Source: Leptospiraceae bacterium (GTDB lineage Bacteria > Spirochaetota > Leptospiria > Leptospirales > Leptospiraceae). From it: a DNA stretch of 36,992 bases. The DNA is taken from positions 1 through 36,992 of the forward strand of contig CANGZW010000024.1 of assembly GCA_947458405.1 (NCBI GenBank), in the 5' to 3' direction. The stretch's first letter is position 1, and every line of letters starts with the position of its first letter. Positions 7,831 to 18,063 of the stretch are shown here, in pieces. The notes beneath the pieces were generated by a model that did no database searches, was not told the origin of the DNA, and saw nothing but the letters and a program-made list of their open reading frames with translations. The position numbers and the translations under genes were made by a program.

Positions 7831-8472
7831 ATGGGAAATTATACACCAGATATGGACTATTATGAGGATTTCAACTACCAGGAATTCCTTTTATCCAGTC
7901 GAAGAAAAAGCCTATGTAGCCCGGAAAAAGTAATGCAGAGCATTTCTTTGAAAGGTGCTAAAAATATAGTAGATTTTGGTATGGGTATGGGATTTTTCAT
8001 ACCTTACCTCCAACAAAAAATGGATAGAGACTCCTGGCTTTGGGGTGTTGAATGCCAGGCTGAACTTATCGATCTTGTACTTAAAAGAAAAGTCGAACAC
8101 AATATAAAAAACTTTTCAACAGTTTATTTAGAAAAAAATGATACACCTCTTTTGCCCCAGTGGATTCCCCATCCCGATGTAATATTTGCTTCCTTGAGTT
8201 TATCGACATTTCCAAACCCCGGACTTGCAATGGATGGACTTATCCGATCTGCTAAAATGGGGGGAAAGTTAATTCTACTTGATTGGGCGAAACTCGATCA
8301 CAACGAGGGTCCCGCTATCAAAGAAAAAGTTTCCCTCGATAAAATGAAGTATCTTGCTGAACTCTATCTTTTAAAAATTACCAATCAGTTCATTGTGAGT
8401 GAGCTTGTCTATGGACTCGAAGTGAAGGCCTCTGAAAATTTCGTATATCAATTTTATGACCACAGGGAATAA
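7831..8472 (+). CDS. Class I SAM-dependent methyltransferase
   Basis: A 213-aa soluble protein with a Rossmann-type methyltransferase core. Motif I is NIVDFGMGMGFFIPYL (about 47-62), the acidic end of strand 2 is WGVECQAEL, motif IV is PDVIFASLSLSTF and a post-motif strand is GGKLILLDWAK. The layout resembles UbiE/Methyltransf_11-type enzymes. Glycines in motif I are conserved apart from Met substitutions (GMGMG instead of GxGxG-rich loops). The acceptor substrate is not evident. AGGGAAAG precedes the ATG. The next gene starts 4 bases after the stop, so it heads a three-gene operon with a CoA-binding protein and an FapA-like protein. Confidence 0.78.
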   Translation: MGNYTPDMDYYEDFNYQEFLLSSRRKSLCSPEKVMQSISLKGAKNIVDFGMGMGFFIPYLQQKMDRDSWLWGVECQAELIDLVLKRKVEHNIKNFSTVYLEKNDTPLLPQWIPHPDVIFASLSLSTFPNPGLAMDGLIRSAKMGGKLILLDWAKLDHNEGPAIKEKVSLDKMKYLAELYLLKITNQFIVSELVYGLEVKASENFVYQFYDHRE

Positions 8473-8475
8473 AAA

Positions 8476-8865
8476 ATGGAAAATAAAATCCTAGAACTTC
8501 TGAAAAAAAAAGACGTAAAGATTGCCCTCATTGGTGCAACAAATGACTCTACAAAATATGGTAATATTATTTATAGGGATCTTAAAAATAAAAATTACTC
8601 TATTTATGGGATTAACCCCAAAGCCACCACAATAGACGGAGACAGAGCCTATCATACAATTGAAGAGTTAGGCTTTATTCCCGATATTCTAAATATTGTG
8701 ATTCCTCCCTCTATTGCCCTACCCCTAATTAAAAATGCTATCCAAAGTGGTTATGATAATTTTTGGCTCCAACCCGGAGCTGAAAGTGAAGAAATTATCA
8801 CCCTATTAGAAGAGAGTGGAAAAAATTTTTTGGCCCATGCCTGTGTCATGGTTGAAACGAGATGA
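8476..8865 (+). CDS. CoA-binding domain protein (YccU/CoA_binding_2 family)
   Basis: A 129-aa stand-alone Rossmann protein. It has IALIGATNDSTKYG for the nucleotide loop, YSIYGINPKATTIDGDRAY for strand 2, PDILNIVIPPS, and the family hallmark NFWLQPGAESEE followed by HACVMVE. These match the CoA_binding_2/YccU family, related to the CoA-binding module of succinyl-CoA synthetase alpha. Members bind CoA or NAD-like ligands, but their biological role is poorly known. It sits between the methyltransferase and the FapA-like gene, with a 4-base gap upstream and a 4-base ATGA overlap downstream, so all three should be made together. Confidence 0.85.
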   Translation: MENKILELLKKKDVKIALIGATNDSTKYGNIIYRDLKNKNYSIYGINPKATTIDGDRAYHTIEELGFIPDILNIVIPPSIALPLIKNAIQSGYDNFWLQPGAESEEIITLLEESGKNFLAHACVMVETR

Positions 8866-10559
8866 GTAATTCCTCGTCATACGCTGATCTTTTATTAGAA
8901 GAAATTGAATCAAAAGAAGAAGGTAGCTTTCTCATAAAAAATCTGGAAGGATTTGCAATTCTCACAGTATATCCCGGTGGAAGAGAAGGAAAACCAATTA
9001 GTCTCGAAGAAGTCATGAACAGGATTCATCTTTTTGGAATCGTAAAAATAGATTTAAAAAAAATTGAAGATATCATCAAAAAAGCAGATGGAAATGAGCA
9101 CCGCATTGGAGAATGGTCCGGCGGAATTCCCATAGATGCAAAATTAGATTTAGAAGTCTCCCTAGATAAAATAGAAGCCTATGCTTTGATTCATCCTCCT
9201 AAAAATGGAGGAAGGATGATAGCTATTTCTGATATATATTCTCTCTTAGAAATAAATAGTATTAAATTTGGAATTTTAGACAAAGCAATCGAAGAAATGG
9301 TTCAAAAATCCAAGTATTTAATCAAAATTCTTGTGGCAAAGGGGAAAACTCCCATTTCATCTACTCGGGGCTATATTAAGATCTATTTTGATTCTTCGAA
9401 TAAACCCGAATTATTACAGGATGAAAGGGGCAAAATAGATTATAAAAATATTCACATAATCAGAAGTGTTAAAACGGGACAATTATTAGCCCAAAAAGTT
9501 CCCCCCCATTCGGGAGAGAATGGGAAAGACATATATGGAAATGATATACTATTTGAAGTTGCAGAAGATGGGCATTGGAAAATTGGGGAAAACTGCGAGT
9601 TATCTTCCGATAAAGAAAAACTCTACTCTAAAATCTCGGGAAGACCTGTCCTAGATAGGGATGGTACCATACGAGTCGATGAGGTAGTAGTTTTACAAAA
9701 TGTAGACTATTCCACAGGAAATATTGATTTTCCGGGAACTATTATTGTAGAGGGAACAGTAGCTGATGACTTTACACTGAAAACCAGAGGTTCGATTATT
9801 GTTAAAAATTCTGTGGGAAGGGTCTTTTTGTACGCTGAAAAAGATATAGTTCTTTCAGGGGGCGTCATGGGAAAAAATGGGGGCAGGATTGAAGCTGGAA
9901 ATGATATATATGCAAAGTTTGTGGAGCAGGGAAATCTAAAAGCTGGAAAAGGTATTATCATTGAAGAAGCCTCTATGCACTCCGAGCTAATAGCTAGGGA
10001 TTTTATCACTGTTATGGGTGGAAGGGGTGAGCTCATCGGGGGAGATGCCATCGCAGGAAACTATATTTGTGTGAGTAAATTAGGAGCGGTGGTAGAAACC
10101 AGAACCAATATTGTTGTTGGCCTTCCTCCTGTGATACTAGACGAACTCAAAAAAATGAGGGAAGAAGTTTACGCAAAAGAAGAAACCTTATTTAAAATCA
10201 GGCAAACTATCCAAAAAACCAACGAATCCTATGCCCAAAAAAAAGAATTGAGTATTGAAGAAAGAGAAATCTTAAAAAAATTAATAGAAGTAGAAAAAAA
10301 ATACACCAACCTCCTCTCTAATCTTCGATCCCAATATGATGCAATTCTTGCAAATTATGACTCTTCTGAGGCGGCATATATTCAAGTTGAGAAGTTTATT
10401 TTTCCAAGGGTCTCAATTAATTTTGGAAAAGGAAAAATTTATAACTCAGAATTGAGAACAATCAATGGAAAATGTTATGTTTACATAAACTCCGAAAATC
10501 TTCCCCACGATACTCACATACCCCCTAGAAGTCGAAAGATCATTCCCGAAAAAACGTAA
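8862..10559 (+). CDS. FapA/DUF342-family protein
   Basis: A 565-aa cytoplasmic protein of the FapA (DUF342) family, widespread in Bacillota and spirochaetes and implicated in polar localisation, signalling or polymer synthesis. The N-terminal region (about 90-240) includes TPISSTRGYIKIYF and HSGENGKDIYGNDI, the latter close to the family signature. The central part (about 280-420) has repeated strands typical of its right-handed beta-helix (IVEGTVADDFTLKTRGSIIV, AEKDIVLSGGVMGKNGG). Residues about 425-510 form a charged coiled coil (LKKMREEVYAKEETLFKI), followed by a short beta tail. The first 80 residues are less conserved. It overlaps the CoA-binding gene by 4 bases. Family call is solid, function is not. 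Confidence 0.85.
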   Translation: MSNSSSYADLLLEEIESKEEGSFLIKNLEGFAILTVYPGGREGKPISLEEVMNRIHLFGIVKIDLKKIEDIIKKADGNEHRIGEWSGGIPIDAKLDLEVSLDKIEAYALIHPPKNGGRMIAISDIYSLLEINSIKFGILDKAIEEMVQKSKYLIKILVAKGKTPISSTRGYIKIYFDSSNKPELLQDERGKIDYKNIHIIRSVKTGQLLAQKVPPHSGENGKDIYGNDILFEVAEDGHWKIGENCELSSDKEKLYSKISGRPVLDRDGTIRVDEVVVLQNVDYSTGNIDFPGTIIVEGTVADDFTLKTRGSIIVKNSVGRVFLYAEKDIVLSGGVMGKNGGRIEAGNDIYAKFVEQGNLKAGKGIIIEEASMHSELIARDFITVMGGRGELIGGDAIAGNYICVSKLGAVVETRTNIVVGLPPVILDELKKMREEVYAKEETLFKIRQTIQKTNESYAQKKELSIEEREILKKLIEVEKKYTNLLSNLRSQYDAILANYDSSEAAYIQVEKFIFPRVSINFGKGKIYNSELRTINGKCYVYINSENLPHDTHIPPRSRKIIPEKT

Positions 10560-10690
10560 CTTTTATGAATCATTTGTATATATTTTCATTTTTCGGATTT
10601 ACAAAAACCTATATTCGCAATCTAAATAGAAATACCTTTAAGACAAATTACTCTTAGGCTTATTAAATAATAAAAATACAGGATACTAGA

Positions 10691-11875
10691 ATGGCAGCAG
10701 AGATAAAAGTCCCGGAAATGGGAGAATCTATTACAGAAGCTACACTTATTAATTGGACTAAAAATGTTGGAGATTCAGTTCAAATAGATGAAATTTTAGC
10801 AGAAATTGAAACTGATAAAGTTACAATGGAGCTCCGTGCACCTGTAACCGGAACTATTCAAGATTTGAATAAAAAAGCAGGTGATACAGTTAGGGTAAGA
10901 GAAGTTATCGGTCATATTGCCGAGGGAGCTGTCCAATCCAAACCAACAGCCCCTACTCCAGCTTCCAATACATCCACACCTTCTAAAAATGAAACAGTTC
11001 CACCTGCCGCCAAAAAGATAGCTGCAGAAAATAACGTTAATACATCTGATATAGATGGATCTGGAAAAAGGGGTCAGGTTACCAAAGGGGATGTGTTAGC
11101 CCAAATAGAAAAAAATGCATCGAAACCTGCCTCCCCCCCTCAAGCATCCCCTCCGAAAATCGAAAGAAAAACTGGAGAAAGAGAATCGGTCGTTGCCATG
11201 TCCCGTCTTCGTAAAGCAATTTCTGAAAGATTGGTTACCGCACAACACACTGCGGCAATTCTAACTACCTTCAATGAAGTAGATATGTCTCAGGTAATGG
11301 CAATTCGCTCTCAATACAAAGATAAATTTAAAGAAGAGCACAATGTAGGACTCGGCTTTATGAGCTTTTTCACAAAAGCGGCTATTTTTGCATTAAAAGC
11401 CTACCCCGCTGTAAATGCCGAAATACGAGATACTAATTTTATTTATAAAAATTATTATGATATTGGTGTTGCCGTTGGAGGTCCAAAAGGTCTTGTAGTA
11501 CCTATAGTTAGGGATGCAGATACCATGACATTTGCCGGAATAGAGTCAGAGATTATTCGACTAGCTGGCAAGGTAAAAGATGGAAGCATTTCTCTCGATG
11601 AGATGCAGGGCGGAACGTTTACTATTTCCAATGGTGGTATTTATGGATCAATGATGTCTACACCAATCCTAAATTATCCACAGGTTGGTATTCTTGGTTT
11701 GCATAATATCACAAAAAGAGCAGTAGTAGTAAATGACCAAATTGTAGTACGTCCTATGATGTATATAGCTCTTTCTTATGACCATAGAATAATAGATGGG
11801 AAAGAAGCCGTTCAATTTTTAGTTAAAATAAAAGAATGTATAGAAGATCCAATGCGTCTTCTTATTGAAGTATAA
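10691..11875 (+). CDS. sucB: 2-oxoglutarate dehydrogenase E2, dihydrolipoyl succinyltransferase
   Basis: This 394-aa subunit transfers the succinyl group from lipoate to CoA in the TCA cycle. The N-terminal lipoyl domain carries [11 protein letters not shown] with lipoyl-Lys43. A Pro/Ala/Thr-rich linker (about 80-97) leads to a peripheral-subunit-binding domain ([20 protein letters not shown]). A second linker precedes the catalytic domain, which ends with [10 protein letters not shown], His365 and Asp369 being catalytic. The [11 protein letters not shown] and [11 protein letters not shown] segments match the succinyl- rather than acetyl-transferase group. AGGA stands 7 bases before the ATG. 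The upstream 131 bases hold no clear promoter by eye. lpdA follows after 11 bases. Confidence 0.96.
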   Translation: MAAEIKVPEMGESITEATLINWTKNVGDSVQIDEILAEIETDKVTMELRAPVTGTIQDLNKKAGDTVRVREVIGHIAEGAVQSKPTAPTPASNTSTPSKNETVPPAAKKIAAENNVNTSDIDGSGKRGQVTKGDVLAQIEKNASKPASPPQASPPKIERKTGERESVVAMSRLRKAISERLVTAQHTAAILTTFNEVDMSQVMAIRSQYKDKFKEEHNVGLGFMSFFTKAAIFALKAYPAVNAEIRDTNFIYKNYYDIGVAVGGPKGLVVPIVRDADTMTFAGIESEIIRLAGKVKDGSISLDEMQGGTFTISNGGIYGSMMSTPILNYPQVGILGLHNITKRAVVVNDQIVVRPMMYIALSYDHRIIDGKEAVQFLVKIKECIEDPMRLLIEV

Positions 11876-11886
11876 GGATAATATTC

Positions 11887-13290
11887 ATGGAAGAATTTGA
11901 TTTAACCGTTATTGGAGCAGGACCCGGCGGATATGTAGCGGCAATAAGAGCGGCACAGCTGGGTATGAAAACTGCGATCATTGAAAAAAGAAAAACTCTA
12001 GGTGGAACTTGTTTAAATGTTGGATGTATTCCATCGAAAGCACTATTAGATTCATCTGAGCAATACCATTTAACAAAGCATAAATTAGAAGATCATGGTA
12101 TCACAGCCAAAGATATTAAAATTGATATTTCCAAAATGATCAAGAGAAAAGATAAAATAGTCTCTGAAGTTTGTGAAGGTGTTGATTATCTTATGAAAAA
12201 AAATAAGATTACCCGTTTTCATGGGTTTGGGAAATTAAAAAACCAAACAGAAATTGATATTACCGCAGAGGATGGTACTACAACAACCATAAAGTCTAAA
12301 AATATCATTCTTGCCACTGGCTCGGCTCCCATCACATTCCCTGGTTTTGAACCCGACGGAAAACAAATAATCACATCCGATCATGCTATAAACTTACAGA
12401 AAGTTCCCAAACACATGATAATTATAGGTGCGGGAGTGATTGGACTCGAACTCGGAAGTGTTTGGTCTAGACTTGGGGCTGAGATTTCTATCGTAGAGCT
12501 TATGCCCAGGCTTTTTGGAACAATTGATAAACAAATGGCGGCGTACGCTCAGAGAATTTATGAGGGTCAGGGTTTAAAATTCTTTTTAGAACATAAGGTT
12601 GTAAGCCTCGATAAAAAATCAAATTCGGTCATAGTAAAAGCTACAGACTCAACCGGAAAAGAACATAGCTTTGAGGGAGATACTGTACTACTCTCTGTAG
12701 GACGAAGACCCTACTCAGATGGTGTTGGTGCTAAAGAAATTGGAATCGAATTTACAGAAAGAAATAGAATCAAAGTAGATCACCATACATACAGAACAAA
12801 TATTCCTAACATCTATGCTATTGGGGATGTCATAGACGGTCCTATGCTTGCCCATAAAGCAGAGGATGAAGGAATTGCTGTTGCCGAAATTATAGCCGGT
12901 CAAAAGGGACATGTGAACTACGAAGCTATTCCTTGGATTGTATATACCTGGCCTGAAGTTGCTTGGGTGGGCTACGGTGAAGAAGAACTCAAAGAAAAAG
13001 GCATAGAATACAAGGTTGGAAAATCTATATTCAAATCGAATGGCAGGGCAAAAGCCATGAATGAATCAGAGGGACAGGTTAAAGTTCTTGCGGATAAGAA
13101 AACGGATAAACTTCTAGGAATTTATATAATCGGGCCTAGGGCTTCTGACATGATTGTAGAAGCGGCTGTTGCTTTTGAATTCGGAGGCTCTGCGGAAGAT
13201 TTAGCCAGAACCTGTCATGCCCATCCGACTCTTTCAGAAGTTGTCAGAGAAGCGGCTATGGCTGTTGATAAATGGTCTATACATTCTTAA
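11887..13290 (+). CDS. lpdA: Dihydrolipoyl dehydrogenase (E3)
   Basis: This FAD/NAD-linked flavoprotein of 467 aa re-oxidises the dihydrolipoyl group of E2. The FAD-binding loop is [12 protein letters not shown] and the redox pair is Cys42/Cys47 in [14 protein letters not shown]. The NAD-binding loop is [19 protein letters not shown], and the second FAD motif is [18 protein letters not shown]. The dimer-interface catalytic segment is HAHPTLSE with His446 and Glu451. All key residues are present. Placed between E2 and E1 genes it is evidently dedicated to 2-oxoglutarate dehydrogenase, but it may also serve other lipoyl complexes. AAGGATAAT precedes the ATG. Confidence 0.97.
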   Translation: MEEFDLTVIGAGPGGYVAAIRAAQLGMKTAIIEKRKTLGGTCLNVGCIPSKALLDSSEQYHLTKHKLEDHGITAKDIKIDISKMIKRKDKIVSEVCEGVDYLMKKNKITRFHGFGKLKNQTEIDITAEDGTTTTIKSKNIILATGSAPITFPGFEPDGKQIITSDHAINLQKVPKHMIIIGAGVIGLELGSVWSRLGAEISIVELMPRLFGTIDKQMAAYAQRIYEGQGLKFFLEHKVVSLDKKSNSVIVKATDSTGKEHSFEGDTVLLSVGRRPYSDGVGAKEIGIEFTERNRIKVDHHTYRTNIPNIYAIGDVIDGPMLAHKAEDEGIAVAEIIAGQKGHVNYEAIPWIVYTWPEVAWVGYGEEELKEKGIEYKVGKSIFKSNGRAKAMNESEGQVKVLADKKTDKLLGIYIIGPRASDMIVEAAVAFEFGGSAEDLARTCHAHPTLSEVVREAAMAVDKWSIHS

Positions 13291-13366
13291 TTTATTAAAT
13301 AATGACCTGCTTTATCTTTTTTTCTTTCAATAAACAAAATACATTTTGCAGTACAAAGGATACTCT

Positions 13367-16108
13367 ATGAACTACGAAAAAATCATGACATTATACGGAG
13401 AAAATACAGCTCTCTTAGAAGAACTGTATGACAATTATTCAAAAAATCCAACTTCGGTTTCTCTAGATTGGCAAACTTTTTTTAGAGAAGTAGAAAATGG
13501 ATCTCATTTAAATGGTAAGTCAGCTTCCTCTAAACCCAATCCATTTCAAGATGTGAATGCTTCATCCCTTCAGGAAATGGGGATTATAAACTTGTTGAAT
13601 GCATATAGAAGACAAGGACATCTAGCGGCTAATTTAGATCCACTTGGAATACACAAACCCGATAGATCATTTATAGACCAAAAACTGAGACACCTGGGCC
13701 CTGAATATTTAGAATCAGAAGTCGAAACGGGAAATCCAACACTTGGCAGAGCAAAATTAAAAAGTGTTGTGGATTGGTATGAAAAAACGTATTGCGGACC
13801 GATTGGATGTGAGCAGTACTACTTGATCAATGAAGAAGAGAGAGAGTGGTTGCAACAAAAAATGGAGATTACCGGTAACTCCGATAAACTCCCTAAATCA
13901 ACCAGGCTAAGGCTTTTTAAAAAGTTATACCAGGCAGATTATTTTGAAAACTTTTTAGCTAAGAAATTTGTTGGAAAAAAAAGATTTTCCCTAGAAGGTG
14001 GTGAGTCCCTAATACCAATGATGGACACTATTGTTGAAGAGTCCGGAAATTATAACATGGAAGCCATTATTTTTGGAATGGCTCATAGAGGAAGACTCAA
14101 TGTTTTGGTGAATACAATCCAAAAACCTGCCAGTCTCATTTTTGCTGAGTTTGAAGAAAAGGCAAGTTCTGATTTAAGCTATGCAGATGTTAAGTATCAC
14201 CTTGGGTATTCCAATTCAATTAAAACTCAATCCGGCAAAGAGGTAAAACTCTCTTTACTCTTTAATCCCTCGCACTTAGAAGCAGCTGATCCTGTAGTGA
14301 CTGGAAACGTGAGAGCTCGACAGACACTTTCTCTTGATAATAACAGGGAAAAAGTAATGCCACTTCTTATTCATGGAGATGCGGCATTTGCAGGACAGGG
14401 CGTAGTGGCGGAAACTTTAAATTTAATGAATTTAGAAGGTTATTCAACTGGTGGTACATTCCATATTATTATAAATAATCAAATAGGATTCACTACTCTA
14501 CCCAATGAAAGTCGTTCCACAATGTATTCAAGCGATTTAGCGAAAGGTTTCCAGATTCCAATATTTCATGTCAATGGAGATGATCCTGAAGCGGCGTATC
14601 GCACTGTAAAAATACTTTTAGAGTACAGACAAAAATTCCACAAGGATGTAATTATAGATTTGGTGTGTTACAGAAGATTGGGTCATAACGAAAATGATGA
14701 ACCAGCTTTCACGCAACCCATTATGTATAACATTATTAAAAATCATCCTCCCACAGTACAAATTTACGAAAAACAATTATTATCCACAGGGGAAATAACA
14801 GCTAGTGAACTTGAAACAATAAAACAAGAAGTTCGAGATTGGTTGGATGATTCCTTTAGTGAAGCAAAAAATAAAGATGTTAAGATGCAAGTGGATACTA
14901 TGCGAGGAGTTTGGGAAGGACTCTCACTTACTCCTATTAGCCAAGAACCGAATACCAATATTACAACTGAATCTTTAGAAAGGGTAGTGAATGCTCTCAC
15001 CACCTGGCCGAGTGAATTTCATCCAAACTCAAAGCTGGTTAAACTCATGGAGAATAGAGGTAAAATGGGGAAAGGGGAAACGAAAATGGATTGGGGCTTC
15101 GGGGAGCTCATGGGTTTTGGAACACTTTTAGATGATGGATTTAAAATTCGACTCTCCGGTCAAGATGCACAACGTGGTACGTTTACTCATAGACATGCTG
15201 TAATTGTGGATGTGAATAATAATTCAAAATATATGCCAATTGCTCATATTTCAAATAAACAAGGCTCTGTTGAAGTCATAAACTCTTCCCTTTCGGAATA
15301 TGCAGTCCTTGGCTTTGAATATGGCTACAGTCTTGCTGACCCTAACACTCTGGTAATCTGGGAAGCACAATTTGGAGACTTTGCAAACACAGCTCAGGTA
15401 ATTTTTGATCAATTTATTTCTTCCTCTGAGGTCAAATGGCAAAGAAGAAGTGGCTTAGTTGTATTACTTCCTCATGGGTATGAGGGTCAGGGACCAGAAC
15501 ATTCTAGTGCAAGACTAGAAAGAATTTTACAGCTTTGTGCCGAAAATAATATGCATGTTGCAAATTGTACTACACCTGCTCAATATTTTCATATTTTGAG
15601 AAGACAGATGATTCGAAAATTTAGAAAGCCATTAATGATAATGAGTCCAAAAAGTCTTTTACGTCATCCATCTGCTATCTCAGATATTTCTGAACTAACT
15701 TCAGGTAAATTTAATCCTGTTTTAGATGATATATCTGCTGATTCTAAAAATGTGACTAAACTAATCTTTTGCTCAGGAAAAGTGTACTACGATTTAAATG
15801 ATGCAAATCAAAAAGCTAAGTTTAATCATATTGCGATTGTTAGAATTGAAGAGTTATACCCATTTCCATTAGAATCTATTAAATCAATTTTAGGAAAATA
15901 CTCTAATTATAAAGATGTGGTGTGGGTTCAGGAAGAACCACAAAATCAAGGTGCTTGGATGTACATTAGAGATGCTTTTGATGATATGACTCTAAAAGTG
16001 GGCTCAATAAAATATATTGGTAGAAAAAAATCAGCAAGTCCCGCAGCAGGACATTTAAAAGTTCATACAAAGGAACAGGAAGAATTGATTAAACAGGCAA
16101 TTTCTTAA
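13367..16108 (+). CDS. sucA: 2-oxoglutarate dehydrogenase E1 (thiamine diphosphate)
   Basis: This 913-aa subunit decarboxylates 2-oxoglutarate and succinylates the lipoyl arm of E2. The N-terminal region with [20 protein letters not shown] is the E2-binding tail of SucA proteins. ThDP and substrate motifs follow in order: [10 protein letters not shown] (238-247), [28 protein letters not shown] (337-351), [25 protein letters not shown] and [17 protein letters not shown] chose the ATG at 13367 because AGGA lies 7 bases upstream; the frame is also open to a TTG at 13346. It begins 76 bases after lpdA, so it may have its own signals but probably shares the operon. Length is usual for the family. 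Confidence 0.96.
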   Translation: MNYEKIMTLYGENTALLEELYDNYSKNPTSVSLDWQTFFREVENGSHLNGKSASSKPNPFQDVNASSLQEMGIINLLNAYRRQGHLAANLDPLGIHKPDRSFIDQKLRHLGPEYLESEVETGNPTLGRAKLKSVVDWYEKTYCGPIGCEQYYLINEEEREWLQQKMEITGNSDKLPKSTRLRLFKKLYQADYFENFLAKKFVGKKRFSLEGGESLIPMMDTIVEESGNYNMEAIIFGMAHRGRLNVLVNTIQKPASLIFAEFEEKASSDLSYADVKYHLGYSNSIKTQSGKEVKLSLLFNPSHLEAADPVVTGNVRARQTLSLDNNREKVMPLLIHGDAAFAGQGVVAETLNLMNLEGYSTGGTFHIIINNQIGFTTLPNESRSTMYSSDLAKGFQIPIFHVNGDDPEAAYRTVKILLEYRQKFHKDVIIDLVCYRRLGHNENDEPAFTQPIMYNIIKNHPPTVQIYEKQLLSTGEITASELETIKQEVRDWLDDSFSEAKNKDVKMQVDTMRGVWEGLSLTPISQEPNTNITTESLERVVNALTTWPSEFHPNSKLVKLMENRGKMGKGETKMDWGFGELMGFGTLLDDGFKIRLSGQDAQRGTFTHRHAVIVDVNNNSKYMPIAHISNKQGSVEVINSSLSEYAVLGFEYGYSLADPNTLVIWEAQFGDFANTAQVIFDQFISSSEVKWQRRSGLVVLLPHGYEGQGPEHSSARLERILQLCAENNMHVANCTTPAQYFHILRRQMIRKFRKPLMIMSPKSLLRHPSAISDISELTSGKFNPVLDDISADSKNVTKLIFCSGKVYYDLNDANQKAKFNHIAIVRIEELYPFPLESIKSILGKYSNYKDVVWVQEEPQNQGAWMYIRDAFDDMTLKVGSIKYIGRKKSASPAAGHLKVHTKEQEELIKQAIS

Positions 16109-16117
16109 AGCATAGAA

Positions 16118-16149
16118 AGTCTCTAATCATTTAATTATGATTAGAGACT
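16118..16149. terminator. Strong bidirectional terminator hairpin
   Basis: A perfect 13-bp stem starting AGTCTCTAATCAT with loop TTAATT lies between the convergent stops of sucA (16108) and the unknown ORF (16158). A short A-run precedes it and a T-rich stretch follows, so it can serve both strands. Confidence 0.8.
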
Positions 16150-16157
16150 AATTATTT

Positions 16158-16580
16158 TCAATCTTCTTTGATTCTCAGAAATTGTTCTCTTGCAATCATT
16201 ATATCTTTTGGGTTTTCAAGTTGGGCTTCAATCAATTCTTTCAATATTTTATCTTTAAAAAAGGAAAGAGCGTCCTCCATTATTTTTAATTTCAAATCTT
16301 CGTTTCCACTAGCTGTTAAAAACTCACCTGTGTAGTGATAGTTTAAGCCGGAAAGACTTTTTGCTTTATCCTCGCCCTCCCAAGTACTTATTTGGAATTT
16401 ATCTTCTTTTCGAAACCATGTTGTAATACCATGAAGGGAGGAATAAAATTCAATACTGTAAAGTGGTCGTGTATTTTCTTTTATAATAAAAGATAGCCCT
16501 GCTCTCACATGATCTAAATCTTTTCTCTCTTCGAAAATAAACCATTCATATCCGTTTTTTAATTTTTTATAATAATTCAT
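16158..16580 (-). CDS. Hypothetical protein coupled to the HIT gene
   Basis: A 140-aa soluble protein that I do not recognise. It is rich in aromatic and charged residues: [20 protein letters not shown] at the start, then alternating strands ([27 protein letters not shown]) and a helical C-terminal third ([20 protein letters not shown]). No catalytic motif, signal peptide or Cys pair is seen. Its ATG overlaps the HIT gene stop by 4 bases (ATGA), so translation is coupled and stoichiometric co-production with that hydrolase is expected. It may be a partner or an unrelated passenger. Confidence 0.7.
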   Translation of the reverse strand: MNYYKKLKNGYEWFIFEERKDLDHVRAGLSFIIKENTRPLYSIEFYSSLHGITTWFRKEDKFQISTWEGEDKAKSLSGLNYHYTGEFLTASGNEDLKLKIMEDALSFFKDKILKELIEAQLENPKDIMIAREQFLRIKED

Positions 16581-17101
16581 TCAACACTCTCATTCCATAA
16601 TTTAATAATTTCTTCTTTCATTTGATACGGATCATATATCACAATTCTTGTATTACTAAATACATCTAAAAATCCAACTTCATTTGGAAATCTTGGCACA
16701 ATATGTTGGTGAATATGAGGTATAGAACCACCACTATTTTTACCAATATTGTATCCAACATTAAATCCAGCAGCTCTCCATGCTTTTGAAAGTATTTTTA
16801 TTGCTTTAACTGTTAGCTTATGAATATCCATAATTTCCTCATCAGAAACGTCAGTGATACTCAATAAATGTCTTTTGGGAAAAATTATCAGATGACCGGG
16901 ATTATAAGGATAAAGATTAACCGAAACCACCGAGTGAGCTGTAGAGTGAATTGTCAAATTGGCAACTTTTTCATCTTTATTTGTAACACCACAAAGTATA
17001 CAATCTACATTTGGTCTATCGCCCCTCGCATAATCCATTTTATTGATTGAAAATAGATTTTTACGGGGTATCAATCCTTCTTGCGAGTTAGAATCATCCA
17101 T
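16577..17101 (-). CDS. HIT-family nucleotide hydrolase/phosphorylase (Ap4A-type)
   Basis: A 174-aa member of the histidine-triad family, whose enzymes act on dinucleoside polyphosphates such as Ap4A or on nucleotide conjugates. The triad is [11 protein letters not shown], with His129, His131 and His133. The Cys34-x-x-Cys37 pair (DCILCG), with His78 and His129, fits the zinc site of the Ap4A-phosphorylase-like HIT subgroup. [17 protein letters not shown] and [14 protein letters not shown] are further signatures of that group. The roughly 20 residues before the core are poorly conserved, so a start slightly downstream is possible. The unknown 140-aa gene follows with a 4-base overlap. Exact substrate is uncertain. 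Confidence 0.85.
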   Translation of the reverse strand: MDDSNSQEGLIPRKNLFSINKMDYARGDRPNVDCILCGVTNKDEKVANLTIHSTAHSVVSVNLYPYNPGHLIIFPKRHLLSITDVSDEEIMDIHKLTVKAIKILSKAWRAAGFNVGYNIGKNSGGSIPHIHQHIVPRFPNEVGFLDVFSNTRIVIYDPYQMKEEIIKLWNESVE

Positions 17102-17166
17102 TGTTTTCTAATATTTTGTTTTTCAATGGAATTGCAAGTTTTTTGTCAAAATGAATCCTTGTATAA

Positions 17167-18063
17167 ATGAATTTTACTGTACTAATTATAATTGCAATGA
17201 TCGCCTGGGGTATAAGCTGGCCTATTGGCAAAATGATTTCCACCCAAACTATACCCGAAGTGATCATATTCTGGAGAAATGGAGCTACAACTCTCTCCTT
17301 ATTGCCCTTGTTGTACTTTTATAGAAAAAATCTACTTCTTTCAAAAACTGGATTCTTTTGCATACTTTCTGGTGCTATTCTAATGACTTTGTATAATTAC
17401 CTTTTTTTTGCAGGCTTAAGAGATGGACTTGCTGGATTGGGAGGAGTCATAGTAACCACCACAAATCCAATGGTAAATTATTTAATCCTAACTATTTTGG
17501 GATTACATAAAATTACAAAAAATGATTTGAAAGGTCTTTTGATAGGATTAATTGGAGGGGCTTTTTTACTCAAAATTTGGGCAATTGATATAAATCAATT
17601 ATTGTTAGGGGGAAATCTATTTTTTCTAATAGCCAGTATATTATGGGCAATATTAACAATTGTCTCATCAAGATCTAAAGATTCATTGCATCCTATAATT
17701 TTTAGTTTTTATGTTTATTTATTTTCAACAATTTTATCAATTCCCACAGCAATCACTAATAATTTTTTAAGCGTATTGCAAAATCCCCCTTCTTTTTGGT
17801 GGGGTATTTTTTATCTATCGGCAATCTCAACAGGATTTGGTACTACTGTTTATTTTGTATCATCCACAAAACTAGGATCTCAAAGAGCAAGCTCATATAT
17901 ATTTATGGTTCCTGGTACTGCAATCATTAGCTCATGGATTTTAATGAATGAAGTACCAGATTGGACTACAATTATTGGAGGATCACTTGCAATGCTGGCT
18001 GTTAAAATTCTCCACAAAATACCAATTAAAGTTGAGAATATAAAGTCAGATTTAACTCAATAA
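17167..18063 (+). CDS. DMT/EamA-family transporter
   Basis: A 298-aa membrane protein with about ten hydrophobic segments arranged as two EamA repeats (about 5-135 and 148-280). The first begins with IAMIAWGISWPIGKMIS, a typical EamA start, and includes NYLFFAGLRDGLAG. The second begins LFFLIASILWAILTIVSSRS and ends with the usual ILMNEVPDWTTIIGGSLAM. Such proteins export or exchange small metabolites; the substrate cannot be inferred. The 3' end overlaps the convergent nitroreductase gene by 7 bases. Confidence 0.88.
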   Translation: MNFTVLIIIAMIAWGISWPIGKMISTQTIPEVIIFWRNGATTLSLLPLLYFYRKNLLLSKTGFFCILSGAILMTLYNYLFFAGLRDGLAGLGGVIVTTTNPMVNYLILTILGLHKITKNDLKGLLIGLIGGAFLLKIWAIDINQLLLGGNLFFLIASILWAILTIVSSRSKDSLHPIIFSFYVYLFSTILSIPTAITNNFLSVLQNPPSFWWGIFYLSAISTGFGTTVYFVSSTKLGSQRASSYIFMVPGTAIISSWILMNEVPDWTTIIGGSLAMLAVKILHKIPIKVENIKSDLTQ

